NCBI GenBank assembly: GCA_964576075.1
Contig: CAZNTX010000056.1
Span: 1-26,616, forward strand
Length of the DNA stretch: 26,616 bases
Origin: Thermohalobaculum sp964576075
GTDB taxonomy: Bacteria; Pseudomonadota; Alphaproteobacteria; Rhodobacterales; Rhodobacteraceae
Direction of reading: 5' to 3'
Positions 15,682 to 23,919 of this stretch are shown here, piece after piece. The notes under the pieces are model-generated. The model worked only from the letters and a program-made list of their open reading frames with translations. It was not told the DNA's origin and made no database searches. Each line of letters starts with the position of its first letter. Position 1 is the first letter of the stretch. Made by a program: the position numbers and the translations under genes.

Positions 15682-17019
15682 ATGCGCAACGCGAACGCGC
15701 TCGAGCTGAGCGCGGCCTGGTGGAAGAAGGAGGCGCCCGAGGGGCTCGGCGCGGCGGGCGAGGGCTTCGCCGACGCGCTCGCGGCCTATGCCAAGGCGGA
15801 GGCCCGCCTCGCCAAGCCCTCGCGCAAGGCGCTCGAGGCCTACGAGGACGCGCTCTCCGCGCTCGAGACGGCCGGGGAGAAGGTCGCCGCGGCGGCGCGC
15901 GCCTCGGAGAAGGCCGCCAAGGACGACCGCGACCGCGCCCGCGCCTTCAAGACCACCGCCGCCGCCATGGGCCGGCCCCTCTCGCGCAAGATCGACGCCG
16001 CCCGCGACGCCGCGGAGGAGATGGAGGAGGCGCTCGAGGAGGCGGAAACCCCCTTCGCCGACCCGGACGCCCACGCCGCCTACATCCAGAAGATCGCCCA
16101 GAAGCTCAAACGCCAGCCGCACAATTTCGCCCTCGCGCTGACCTCGAACGACCCCGCCGACATGCGCTTCGTCTTCCATCGCCGGAAGGGCGGGCGGAGC
16201 CTGCTGGGGCGGCTGCGCCGGGCGCTGCCGGTCAAGCGCTTCACCTTCGGGGTGGCCGGCAGCCGCGGCCTCGCGGAGGAGTTGGGGGCCGAGACGGTCA
16301 GCAAGCGGACCCTCGTGCTCTATCTCGAAGGCCGGCAGATCCCGAGCCTCGCCCGGCGGGTGCGGCTGATGCTGCGCCGCCTCGGGGTCAGCGCCTTCAC
16401 CAAGGTCTCCGTCGTCGAGGACGGGCGCGAGATCGACAGCGCCGCGGACGAGGAGGACGACCGCCTCGACCCGCTCGAGGACGGGGACGACGACAGCGCC
16501 GCCCCCGCCCGCACCGCCAGGGCGAGCGCCCCGGCGCGGGAGCGGACCAAGGCCTCCGAGGCCGGGGCGCGGCTGCGCCGCCGCCTCGCCAGGCTGCAGG
16601 AGATCGCCCGGCACTTGCCGCGCGCGCGGGCCCGCGCCGCGACGGACGTGCTCGGGCTCGCCAAATCCCGGATCGACCGGGGCGCCCTCGGCGCGGCCGA
16701 GCGGGCGATCGCGGCGCTCGAAGGCAAGCTCTCCGGCCGGCCCCGCCCCGCGCCTCGTGCCGAGCCTGGGGCCGAGCCCGCGCCGGCGCCCAAGGCCGCG
16801 CGCCTCGCCGCCCTCGGGCGGGAGCTCAAACGCCTCGGCGCGGAGGCCAAGCCCCGCCTCGCCGCCAATCCCGGCGAGCGCGCCCGGGCGATGGCCGCCT
16901 TCGCCCGCGCCAAGGCGCTCCTCGACGCCCGCGCCGCGGAAGAGGCGGCGCGCGAGATCGCCGCCCTCGCGGCCCTTCTCGAGGCGCTCGCCCCCGCGGG
17001 GCAGGGCGCCGGAGATTGA
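15682..17019 (+). CDS. unrecognised coiled-coil protein
   Basis: 445 aa, cytoplasmic by appearance: no signal peptide or membrane helix. Residues ~15-135 are Ala/Glu/Lys-rich heptad-like helices. A conserved-looking globular part follows (~135-255), with QKLKRQPHNFALALTSNDPA and TLVLYLEGRQIPSLARRVRL segments. Then comes an acidic linker (~258-276, many Asp/Glu), and a second long basic/alanine-rich helical region (~290-440). I do not recognise a family. GGAGAGG at 15671-15677 precedes the ATG. The gene lies 55 nt after the SGNH-like gene, and its stop codon overlaps the -35 box of the promoter proposed for the glycosyltransferase operon. It could be a scaffold or partner-binding protein; that is a guess from its shape. 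Confidence 0.7.
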   Translation: MRNANALELSAAWWKKEAPEGLGAAGEGFADALAAYAKAEARLAKPSRKALEAYEDALSALETAGEKVAAAARASEKAAKDDRDRARAFKTTAAAMGRPLSRKIDAARDAAEEMEEALEEAETPFADPDAHAAYIQKIAQKLKRQPHNFALALTSNDPADMRFVFHRRKGGRSLLGRLRRALPVKRFTFGVAGSRGLAEELGAETVSKRTLVLYLEGRQIPSLARRVRLMLRRLGVSAFTKVSVVEDGREIDSAADEEDDRLDPLEDGDDDSAAPARTARASAPARERTKASEAGARLRRRLARLQEIARHLPRARARAATDVLGLAKSRIDRGALGAAERAIAALEGKLSGRPRPAPRAEPGAEPAPAPKAARLAALGRELKRLGAEAKPRLAANPGERARAMAAFARAKALLDARAAEEAAREIAALAALLEALAPAGQGAGD

Positions 17020-17044
17020 CCCCGCCCCCCGGCTGGGATACCCC
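17016..17044 (+). promoter_or_regulatory. candidate promoter of the glycosyltransferase operon
   Basis: TTGACC (17016-17021), 17-nt spacer, TACCCC (17039-17044), 40 nt before the GtrB-like start. The -35 box contains the TGA stop of the preceding gene. The -35 matches consensus in five of six positions; the -10 is weak. Seen by eye. Confidence 0.4.
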
Positions 17045-17083
17045 GATGGCGGCTGAGAGGCGGGCCGAGCGGGAGGGCGGCGC

Positions 17084-18076
17084 ATGGCTGAGGGGGCCGA
17101 TCCCGGCGGCGCGCGCGTCTCGATCGTGCTCCCCTGCTACGACGAGGCGGAGGTGCTCGGCGCCACCCTGCCCCGCCTCGCCGCCCTCGCGGACCGCCTC
17201 GCCGAGCGCTTCGGCCTCGCCACCGAGATCGTGGCGGTGGACGACGGCTCTGCCGACGCCACGCTCGACATCCTCCGCGCCGTTACGCGCGAGGACCCGC
17301 GGCTCCGCGTCGTCGCGCTCTCGCGCAATTTCGGCCATCAGATCGCCGTGACCGCCGGGATCGACGCCGCCCGCGGCGACGCCGTCGCACTGATCGACGC
17401 CGATCTGCAGGACCCGCCGGAGCGGATCGAGGACATGGTGGCGCTCTGGCGCGAGGGCTACGACGTCGTCTACGGCCGGCGCACCGAGCGCCCGGGCGAG
17501 ACCGCCTTCAAGCGCGCCACCGCCGCGGGCTTCTACCGCCTGCTCGACCGGCTCTCGGAGGTCTCCATCCCGCTCGACACCGGGGATTTCCGGCTGATGA
17601 GCCGCCCGGTCGTCGAGGCGCTGAAGGCGATGCCCGAGCGCCACCGCTTCCTGCGCGGGATGGTCGCCTGGGCGGGGTTCCGGCAGACGGCGCTGCCCTA
17701 TGCCCGCGCCGAGCGCGCCGCGGGGCGGTCGAAATACCCGCTCGGGCGGATGCTGCGCCTCGCGCTCGACGGGATCCTGTCCTTCTCCGCCCGGCCCCTG
17801 CAGATCGCGACGGGGCTCGGCGTGCTGGCCGCGGGGCTCGCGCTCCTCGGCATCCTCTATGCGCTGGTGCTCCGGCTCTTCACCGATATCTGGGTCGAGG
17901 GCTGGACGCTCCTCTTCATCGCGGTGCTGTTCCTCGGCGGCGTGCAGCTGGTGGCGCTTGGGATCATCGGCGAATATGTCGGGCGGATCTACGACGAGGC
18001 CAAGCGCCGCCCGCTCTATCTCGTGCGCGAGCGGATCGGGTTCGAGGCCGAGGCCCCGGCGGAGGCGGAGGGATGA
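17084..18076 (+). CDS. family 2 glycosyltransferase, polyprenyl-phosphate sugar synthase (GtrB/DPM1/ArnC-like)
   Basis: 330 aa. A GT-A domain (~10-230) carries VDDGS at 52-56 and the metal/nucleotide-sugar motif DADLQDPPE at 105-113, followed by TGDFRLM (166-172) and RSKYPLGRM (215-223). All are typical of enzymes that move a sugar from a nucleotide donor to dolichyl/undecaprenyl phosphate at the cytoplasmic face. Two C-terminal transmembrane helices (~241-263 and 274-296) and the GEYVGRIYDEAKRRPLYLV tail match GtrB/ArnC proteins. GGGAGGG before the ATG at 17084 supports the start. It is the first of four overlapping genes; ATGA links it to the next. The sugar is not predictable from sequence. 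Confidence 0.93.
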   Translation: MAEGADPGGARVSIVLPCYDEAEVLGATLPRLAALADRLAERFGLATEIVAVDDGSADATLDILRAVTREDPRLRVVALSRNFGHQIAVTAGIDAARGDAVALIDADLQDPPERIEDMVALWREGYDVVYGRRTERPGETAFKRATAAGFYRLLDRLSEVSIPLDTGDFRLMSRPVVEALKAMPERHRFLRGMVAWAGFRQTALPYARAERAAGRSKYPLGRMLRLALDGILSFSARPLQIATGLGVLAAGLALLGILYALVLRLFTDIWVEGWTLLFIAVLFLGGVQLVALGIIGEYVGRIYDEAKRRPLYLVRERIGFEAEAPAEAEG

Positions 18077-19077
18077 GCGGGCGCGCGCGGCGGGCGCTGT
18101 CGCTCTTCGCGGGGGGCGCGGTCGCCGGGGCGTTCCTCTGGCTCCTGCTGCGCGAGACCGACGCCGCGGCGCTCGGCGAGACGCTGGGCGCGGCCTCTGG
18201 CGACTGGGTGGCCGTGGGCGTCCTCCTCTTCCTCGCGGGCTATGCCGCGCGGATCGCGCGCTGGCGGGCGATGCTCGCGCTCGAGAACCCGGCACTGCGC
18301 TGGGCGGACTGCGCGGGGCCTTTCCTGATCGGCACCGCGGCGAACAATCTCCTGCCGTTCCGTGCGGGGGACGCGCTGCGCGCCTTCGCCTTCACCGGGC
18401 GGCTCGGCGTCGGGGGCGGGCGCGTGGCGGCGACGCTCCTCGTCGAGCGGCTGCTCGATCTCGCCACGCTCGCGGCGATCCTCGCCGGCGCGCTCTGGAT
18501 CACGGGGCTCGGCGCCGGGGCGGCGGGGATCGGGGCGGGGGCGGCGGCGGCGCTCGCGCTCCTCGCGCTCGGGCTCGCGCTCGCGCCCGGGCTGCTGCGC
18601 CGCCCGGCCCTCGCGGCGATCCGGGCGCTCGGGGGGCTCGCACCCGGCCTCGCGGCGCGGGCGGAGGCGGAGGCGGGACGGATCTTCGCCCTCCTCGCCC
18701 GGCTGGCGGAGGGGCGCGCGATGGTCCGGCTCCTCGCCTGGTCGGCGCTCGCCTGGGGGCTCGAGGGGACGGTGTTCCTCGCCGCGGCCCTCGCGCTGCC
18801 CGCCATGGCGGCGCCCGAGGCCGCGGCCCTCGCCCTGCCGCTCGGGACGCTGGGCACGCTCCTGCCGAGCACGCCGGGCCATCTCGGCACCTTCGACTAT
18901 TTCGTCGCGCTCGCGGCCCGGGCCTTCGGCGAGGCGCCCTCGGTCGCGGCGGCCTATGCGCTCCTCGTCCATGCGATGCTCTGGCTGCCGGCGACGCTCG
19001 CGGGCGGGCTCTGCCTCCTCTGGCGGCCGAAGGCGCGCGCGGCGCTCGCCGAGCGGATGACGGAGCCCCGCCCATGA
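18073..19077 (+). CDS. LPG-synthase TM-region / UPF0104-type membrane protein
   Basis: 334-aa multi-pass inner-membrane protein, about eight helices. NNLLPFRAGDALRAF near residues 94-108 matches the family's conserved N-x-L-P-x-R-x-G-D-x-x-R motif, and LGTLLPSTPGHLGTFDYF (~260-277) is its second hallmark. The family includes the flippase half of MprF and stand-alone proteins often found beside polyprenyl-phosphate glycosyltransferases. A lipid- or lipid-linked-sugar-translocating role is inferred from context. It overlaps both neighbours by 4 nt (ATGA). Confidence 0.87.
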   Translation: MSGRARRALSLFAGGAVAGAFLWLLLRETDAAALGETLGAASGDWVAVGVLLFLAGYAARIARWRAMLALENPALRWADCAGPFLIGTAANNLLPFRAGDALRAFAFTGRLGVGGGRVAATLLVERLLDLATLAAILAGALWITGLGAGAAGIGAGAAAALALLALGLALAPGLLRRPALAAIRALGGLAPGLAARAEAEAGRIFALLARLAEGRAMVRLLAWSALAWGLEGTVFLAAALALPAMAAPEAAALALPLGTLGTLLPSTPGHLGTFDYFVALAARAFGEAPSVAAAYALLVHAMLWLPATLAGGLCLLWRPKARAALAERMTEPRP

Positions 19078-20387
19078 GCGCGGAGACGGAGATCGCCGTC
19101 GTCGGCGCGGGCTTCGCCGGCCTCGCCGCGGCCTACGAACTCGCCCGCGCCGGGCGGCGGGTGACGGTGCTCGAGGCCGAGCCCGCTGTCGGCGGCCTCG
19201 CCGCGGCCTTCGAGACCGAGGGCGAGCGGCTCGACCGCTTCTACCACCACTGGTTCACCAACGACCGCGAGGTCATGGCGCTGATCGAGGAGCTCGGCCT
19301 GATGGGCGAGGTGGAGATCGCGCCGACCAACACCGGGCTCTACTACGCCAACCGCATCTTCCGCCTCTCCACCCCCTGGGACCTGCTGCGCTTCTCCGCG
19401 CTGCCCTTCCCGGACCGGATCCGCCTCGGGCTGCTGGCGCTCCGCGCGCGCCGGGTGCGGGACTGGCGCGCGCTCGAGGAGACCACCGCCGCCGACTGGC
19501 TGCGCGAGATGGGGGGCGAGCGGGTCTACCGCGTCGTCTGGGAGCCCCTGCTGACCGGCAAGTTCGGCCCCTATGCCGAGCGGGTCTCCGCCGTCTGGTT
19601 CTGGAACAAGCTGAAGCTCCGCGGCTCCTCGCGCGGGTCCAAGGGGGAGGAGCGGCTCGCCTATTTCCGCGGCGGCTTCGTGCGACTCGCGGAGGCGCTG
19701 GCAGAGCGGATCGCGGCGGCCGGCGGCGAGATCGCGCTCTCCCGCCCGGTCGAAGAGATCGCGCCCGAGGGCGGGGGCTGGCGGCTCTCCGGCCCCTGGG
19801 GGAGCCTCCGCGCGGCCCGCGTCCTCGCCACGCCCGCGCTGCCGCTCGTGGCCGGCATGGTGCGCGGCTGGGCGCCGGCGGACTATGTCGCCAACCTCGA
19901 GCGCATCGCCTATCTCGCGAATGTCTGCCTCGTGCTCGAACTCGACCGCTCGCTCTCCGAGACCTACTGGCTGAACGTCACCGATCCGGAGTTCCCCTTC
20001 GTCGGCGTCATCGAGCACACCAATTTCGAGCGGGCGGAGCGCTATGGCGGGGCGCATATCGTCTATCTCTCGAAATACCTCCCCGTGGAGCATCCGCTCT
20101 ATGCGATGGAGGCCGAGGAGATGCTCGCCTTCGCCGAGCCCCATCTCGCGCGCATGTTCCCGGCCTTCGACCGCGCCTGGGTCCGGCGCGCCCATCTCTG
20201 GCGCGCGCGCTGGGCGCAGCCGGTGGTGGAGCGCGGCTATTCCCGCCTGATCCCGGCAGAGGACGGGCCCCGCGCGGGCTTCCATCTCTGCTCCATGGCG
20301 CAGATCTACCCGGAGGACCGCGGCACCAACTACGCGATCCGCGAGGGCCGGCGCATCGGGCGGCGCCTCGCCGGGGCGGACCGGTGA
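19074..20387 (+). CDS. FAD-dependent oxidoreductase (amine-oxidase/protoporphyrinogen-oxidase-like)
   Basis: 437 aa. The N-terminal Rossmann motif is VVGAGFAGLAAAYELARAG (GxGxxG at 11-16) with the ribose-binding acid in VTVLEAE, followed by GGLAAAFETEGERLDRFYHHWF. The C-terminus has the second FAD-contact region (GTNYAIREGRRIGRRLA). Proteins of this type, with the FYHHWF segment, often sit next to GtrB-like glycosyltransferases, where they may oxidise or isomerise a lipid-linked sugar or act on the polyprenyl carrier; the reaction is unproven. It overlaps the upstream gene by ATGA and the downstream one by GTGA, so it is part of a tightly coupled four-gene unit. Confidence 0.88.
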   Translation: MSAETEIAVVGAGFAGLAAAYELARAGRRVTVLEAEPAVGGLAAAFETEGERLDRFYHHWFTNDREVMALIEELGLMGEVEIAPTNTGLYYANRIFRLSTPWDLLRFSALPFPDRIRLGLLALRARRVRDWRALEETTAADWLREMGGERVYRVVWEPLLTGKFGPYAERVSAVWFWNKLKLRGSSRGSKGEERLAYFRGGFVRLAEALAERIAAAGGEIALSRPVEEIAPEGGGWRLSGPWGSLRAARVLATPALPLVAGMVRGWAPADYVANLERIAYLANVCLVLELDRSLSETYWLNVTDPEFPFVGVIEHTNFERAERYGGAHIVYLSKYLPVEHPLYAMEAEEMLAFAEPHLARMFPAFDRAWVRRAHLWRARWAQPVVERGYSRLIPAEDGPRAGFHLCSMAQIYPEDRGTNYAIREGRRIGRRLAGADR

Positions 20388-21979
20388 GGGGGGCGAGCGC
20401 CTCCCCCGCCCTGCTCGCGGGGCTCTCGGCTCTGCTCCTGGCCGCGGCGGCGGCCGCCTTCCTGCTCCCGGCGCGGACCCATCTCGCGGTCTACGCGCAC
20501 GACGTGCTGGTGTTCTTCGACGGCATCCACCGGCTCGACCGGGGCCAGCTTCCGAGCCGGGATTTCGAGACGCCCCTCGGGCTGCTCGCCTATGCCCTCC
20601 CCTGGATCGGGGCGGAGATCGCGGGCGGGGTCGCAGGCGCGATCGAGGCCGGCTCGGTGCTGCTCGCGGCCCTCCTCCTGGCGGTGGCGGCGATGCTGCT
20701 CGCGCCCAGGGCCGGGCCGGTCCCGGCGGCGATGGCGCTCGCGGCGGTCGCGGCGATGACGGTCGTGCCGCTCACCCCCGGGGAGCCTGGCACAGAGGTC
20801 AGCCCGGCCATGGCCTATAACCGCTGGGGCTGGGCGGCGCTGACGGTGCTCTTCCTCCTCGGCCTGCCGCCCGCACGGGCGCCCGGCCCCGCGCGGGCCG
20901 CGGCCGAGGCGGGGGCGGCGGCGCTTCTCCTCCTCGTCATGGCGCTTCTGAAGGCGAGCTACGCGCTCGTCGGCGCGGCCTTTCTCCTGGCCTTCGCCCT
21001 CCTCCGTCCGGAGCTGCGGCGCACCGCCGCCTGGTGGCTCGGCGGCGCGCTCGCCGGGCTCGCGGCGCTCGAGCTCGCGACCGGCCTCGTCTCCGCCAAC
21101 ATCGCCGATATCGCCGTCTCCGCCGCCGCCTCCCCGGGCCTGCGCCCGAGCCTCCCGCGCGAGATCGTGGAGAACGCGCCGGCCTATGCGCTGCTCGCCA
21201 TCGGCTACGGCGCGGCGGCGGCGGCCGGGCGGCTCGGGGTGCGGGAGGCGGCCTTCGCCCTCTTCGTCGCGGGCTCCGGGGCTGCGATCCTCAACCAGAA
21301 CTACCACACGCTCTTCGTCCTGCCGCTCCTCGTCCTGTTCCTCGACCTCGGGCGGATGCTCGCTGGCACCGGGCGGGCCTGGCTGCCGGCGGTCCTCGCC
21401 GCGGCCTTCCTGCTGCCTCAGGCGGTGGCCTGGGCGCTCGCGACCCTGGTGCACCTCACCGCCCCCGCCACCGCGGCGCCGGCGGACCTGCCGCGGCTCG
21501 AGCGCGTGACCGTCGGAGAACGGGCCATCTCCGCCCTCGACGGGCTCGAGGCGCGCGACCCCCGCGCCGCCTTCTACGCCGCGCGCACCCGGCAGCCGGC
21601 GCAGATCCTCTCCCAGAGCGAATATGCCGAGACGCTGCGCGACGGCGTCGCCCTCCTCCGCCGCCACCGGGTCGAGGGGACGGTGCTCGCGCTCGCCTTC
21701 GCCAACCCCTTCCCCGCGCTCCTCGACCTGCCGCCGCAGCCGGGCGCCTATTCCTGGATCCATCCGGGGCGCAACTTCACGCCAGACCGCGCCCATCCCC
21801 CGGAGCGGTTCCTCGGCGGGGTCGACCATCTGATGGTGCCGCGCTACCCGGTGGCGCCGGCGACGCTCTCGTCCCTGGTCGAGACCTATGGCGCGGCGAT
21901 CGAGGCGGAGTTCGCCCTCCTCGAGGCGAGCCCCTATTGGCGGCTCTACGCCCGCCGCCCGGCCGAGCGGACCGACTGA
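20384..21979 (+). CDS. GT-C-like polytopic membrane protein, probable glycosyltransferase
   Basis: 531 aa from a GTG that overlaps the preceding stop (GTGA). About ten hydrophobic helices span residues ~8-380, then a soluble C-terminal part (~385-531). The first extracytoplasmic loop reads VFFDGIHRLDRGQLPSRDF followed by ETPLG (44-65), which resembles the Asp-containing first loop of GT-C/PMT-superfamily transferases that use polyprenyl-phosphate sugars. It could therefore transfer the sugar made by the GtrB-like enzyme to a periplasmic acceptor. The final 34 nt overlap the end of a convergent small membrane protein gene. The assignment rests on topology, the loop motif and context. Confidence 0.75.
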   Translation: MRGASASPALLAGLSALLLAAAAAAFLLPARTHLAVYAHDVLVFFDGIHRLDRGQLPSRDFETPLGLLAYALPWIGAEIAGGVAGAIEAGSVLLAALLLAVAAMLLAPRAGPVPAAMALAAVAAMTVVPLTPGEPGTEVSPAMAYNRWGWAALTVLFLLGLPPARAPGPARAAAEAGAAALLLLVMALLKASYALVGAAFLLAFALLRPELRRTAAWWLGGALAGLAALELATGLVSANIADIAVSAAASPGLRPSLPREIVENAPAYALLAIGYGAAAAAGRLGVREAAFALFVAGSGAAILNQNYHTLFVLPLLVLFLDLGRMLAGTGRAWLPAVLAAAFLLPQAVAWALATLVHLTAPATAAPADLPRLERVTVGERAISALDGLEARDPRAAFYAARTRQPAQILSQSEYAETLRDGVALLRRHRVEGTVLALAFANPFPALLDLPPQPGAYSWIHPGRNFTPDRAHPPERFLGGVDHLMVPRYPVAPATLSSLVETYGAAIEAEFALLEASPYWRLYARRPAERTD

Positions 21980-22251
21980 GCCCGCCGGCGCAGCAGCAGC
22001 CCGATCCCGAACACCGCGCCGCCGAGGACCAGAAGCTCCACCGCGAGCGGCCATTCCAGCAGCGTCTGGATCCCGGGGTCCCAGATCGCCGGGGTGATGT
22101 GGCGCTCGACCGCGGGCTGGAGGAGGAGCAGGCTGTCCCGGTCCGCCCAGGCCCACCACTCGCCGAGGGCGGCGAGGCGGCCGAGGCTCGCGAGATCGGC
22201 GACGAGCGCGCCGAGCCCGAGCGCGAGGAGGATGAGGCCGACGAGGCGCAT
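21946..22251 (-). CDS. small two-helix membrane protein, unknown function
   Basis: 101 aa, sharing its frame with a much longer open stretch. Starting at the ATG at 22251 it encodes a clean pattern: helix 1 (VGLILLALGLGALVADL), a ~45-residue loop with WWAW and PAIWDPGIQTLLEWP, helix 2 (LVLGGAVFGIGLLL) and a basic tail RRRAQ. A purine-rich AGAAGGG lies ~8 nt upstream of the start. It lies downstream of the aminotransferase, separated by a hairpin, and its end overlaps the convergent GT-C-like gene by 34 nt. No family recognised. Confidence 0.65.
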   Translation of the reverse strand: MRLVGLILLALGLGALVADLASLGRLAALGEWWAWADRDSLLLLQPAVERHITPAIWDPGIQTLLEWPLAVELLVLGGAVFGIGLLLRRRAQSVRSAGRRA

Positions 22252-22300
22252 GGCATGTCCCTTCTCTGGCTTGCCCGAGGCAGGTAGCGCGCCCGCCCCC

Positions 22301-22316
22301 GCGGCCCAAGGGCCGC
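22301..22316 (-). terminator. terminator-like hairpin after the aminotransferase gene
   Basis: GCGGCCC and GGGCCGC arms separated by only 2 nt, 18 nt beyond the aminotransferase stop. Very stable, no U-tract. It is symmetrical and could act on either strand. Confidence 0.4.
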
Positions 22317-22334
22317 ACAGGGGCCGGCCTGCGC

Positions 22335-23654
22335 TCAGCCGATCACGCGGTCGAGCGCGCGCGAGAGCTTGTCTGCGAGCTCGTCGATCTCCGCATCCGA
22401 GATGACGAAGGGGGGCGCGAGGAGCACATGGTCCCCCGCCCGGCCGTCGGCGCTCCCGCCCGAGGGGTAGCAGATCAGCCCCTCCTCGAGCGCCGCCGCC
22501 TTCACCGCGCGGGCGACGCCGCGCTCCGCCGGAAAGGGGCGCTTGGTCTCCCGGTCCTCGACGATCTCGATCGCCTGGAAGAGCCCGCGGCCGCGGATGT
22601 CGCCCACATGGGGGTGCTGGCCGAAGGCGGCCTCGAGCGCCTCGGCGAGCCGTGCGCCGCGCCCCGGAACCTGGGCCACGAGCCCGCCGGTGAGCTTCTT
22701 CAGCACCGCCTCGGCGGCGGCGGCGGCGACCGGGTGGCCGACATAGGTGTGCCCGTGCTCGAAGGCGCCGGAGCCCTCGGCGATGGTCCGGTAGATCCGC
22801 TCGGTCGCGAGCGTCGCCCCGATCGGCTGGTAGCCCCCGCCGAGCCCCTTGGCGATGGCGCAGATATCGGGCGCCACCCCCTCCTGCTCGCAGGCGAAGA
22901 GCGTGCCGGTGCGCCCCATGCCGCACATCACCTCGTCGAGGATCAGGAGCACGCCGTAGCGGTCGCAGATCTCGCGGATGCGGCGGAAATAGCCGGGCGT
23001 GGCCGGGACGGCGCCGAGCGTCGAGCCGACCACCGTCTCGGCGACGAAGGCGAGAACGGTCTCCGGGCCCCGGGCGAGGATCTCCGCCTCGAGCTCGTCG
23101 GCGACGCGCAGGCCGTAGTCCTCCGCGCTCTCCCCCTCGCGCCGGCCGCGATAGGGGTGGCAGGCGGCGATATGGGAGACGTCGAAGAGGAGCGGCCCGT
23201 AGAGCTTGCGCCGCCCGGCATGGCCGCCGACGGCGAGCGCACCAAGGGTGTTGCCGTGATAGCTCTGATGGCGGGCGATGACGCGGGCGCGCGCGGGCTG
23301 GCCGCTCTCCACCGCATATTGCCGGGCGAGCTTGAGCGCGGCCTCCATCGCCTCCGACCCGCCGCTCAGGAAATAGACGCGGGAGAGCTCGCCCGGCGCA
23401 TGGGCGGCGAGCAGCTCGGCCACCGCCTCGGCGGGCTCTGAGGTGAAGAAGCTCGTATGCGCGAAATCCAGCCGGTCGAGCTGCGCCTTGATGGCGGCGG
23501 TCACCTCCCGGTCGCCATGGCCGAGGCAGGAGACCGCGGCACCGCAGGAGCCGTCGAGATAGCGCTTGCCGGATTTGTCGGTGATGTAGCAGCCCTCGGC
23601 CGCCACCGCGACGGGCATGGAGATCCGACTGTCGCGCGGGAAGAGATGGCCCAT
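22335..23654 (-). CDS. class III PLP-dependent aminotransferase
   Basis: 439 aa, full family length. The PLP-phosphate region is GGSEA (98-102), the cofactor-binding Asp is in LILDEVMCGMGRTG (D240), and the Schiff-base lysine is K269 in CAIAKGLGGGYQP. These belong to the omega-amino acid / acetylornithine / beta-alanine:pyruvate class III group. Substrate cannot be read from the sequence; relatives move amino groups from omega-amino acids, diamines or beta-alanine to pyruvate or 2-oxoglutarate. GGAGG at 23661-23665 (reverse strand) supports the start at 23654. The start is only 38 nt after the 3' end of a tRNA-Glu gene on the same strand. Confidence 0.93.
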   Translation of the reverse strand: MGHLFPRDSRISMPVAVAAEGCYITDKSGKRYLDGSCGAAVSCLGHGDREVTAAIKAQLDRLDFAHTSFFTSEPAEAVAELLAAHAPGELSRVYFLSGGSEAMEAALKLARQYAVESGQPARARVIARHQSYHGNTLGALAVGGHAGRRKLYGPLLFDVSHIAACHPYRGRREGESAEDYGLRVADELEAEILARGPETVLAFVAETVVGSTLGAVPATPGYFRRIREICDRYGVLLILDEVMCGMGRTGTLFACEQEGVAPDICAIAKGLGGGYQPIGATLATERIYRTIAEGSGAFEHGHTYVGHPVAAAAAEAVLKKLTGGLVAQVPGRGARLAEALEAAFGQHPHVGDIRGRGLFQAIEIVEDRETKRPFPAERGVARAVKAAALEEGLICYPSGGSADGRAGDHVLLAPPFVISDAEIDELADKLSRALDRVIG

Positions 23655-23692
23655 GGCCTGCCTCCGAGCCGCCGGCCGCAGCCGGGGGAGGT

Positions 23693-23768
23693 TGGTACGC
23701 CCTAGGGGACTCGAACCCCTGTTTCCGCCGTGAGAGGGCGGCGTCCTAGACCACTAGACGAAGGGCGC
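23693..23768 (-). tRNA. tRNA-Glu (anticodon CTC)
   Basis: 76 nt including an encoded CCA end. The acceptor stem is GCGCCCT/AGGGCGT with discriminator A. The anticodon arm is CCGCC-CTCTCAC-GGCGG with anticodon CTC, and the T arm AGGGG-TTCGAGT-CCCCT. The layout matches E. coli tRNA-Glu closely. It lies second in a tandem pair, 28 nt after tRNA-Glu(TTC). Confidence 0.97.
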
Positions 23769-23796
23769 CTGTGTTTCCCGCGCTCGCCACCTCCGC

Positions 23797-23872
23797 TGGT
23801 ACGCCCTACGGGACTCGAACCCGTGTTTCCGCCGTGAAAGGGCGGCGTCCTAGACCGCTAGACGAAGGGCGC
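23797..23872 (-). tRNA. tRNA-Glu (anticodon TTC)
   Basis: 76 nt including CCA. Same stems as its neighbour, anticodon loop CTTTCAC (anticodon TTC). It differs from the CTC copy at four positions: one in the D loop, the wobble base, and a compensated C-G for G-C swap in the T stem (ACGGG/CCCGT). It is preceded by a strong candidate promoter. Confidence 0.97.
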
Positions 23873-23890
23873 CGTGCGCCGGTGAAGGGG

Positions 23891-23919
23891 TAGATAGCGG
23901 AGCGGCCCGCCCGGTGCAA
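23891..23919 (-). promoter_or_regulatory. promoter of the tRNA-Glu pair
   Basis: Read on the minus strand: TTGCAC (23919-23914), 17-nt spacer, TATCTA (23896-23891), with the tRNA starting 18 nt further on. It has good spacing and position, and sits between the recJ stop and the tRNA. Confidence 0.65.

Noticed and set aside
20330..22318. Long minus-strand frame opposite the GT-C-like gene
   Set aside because: Low-complexity Arg/Gly/Glu translation; the plus strand encodes clear transmembrane helices.
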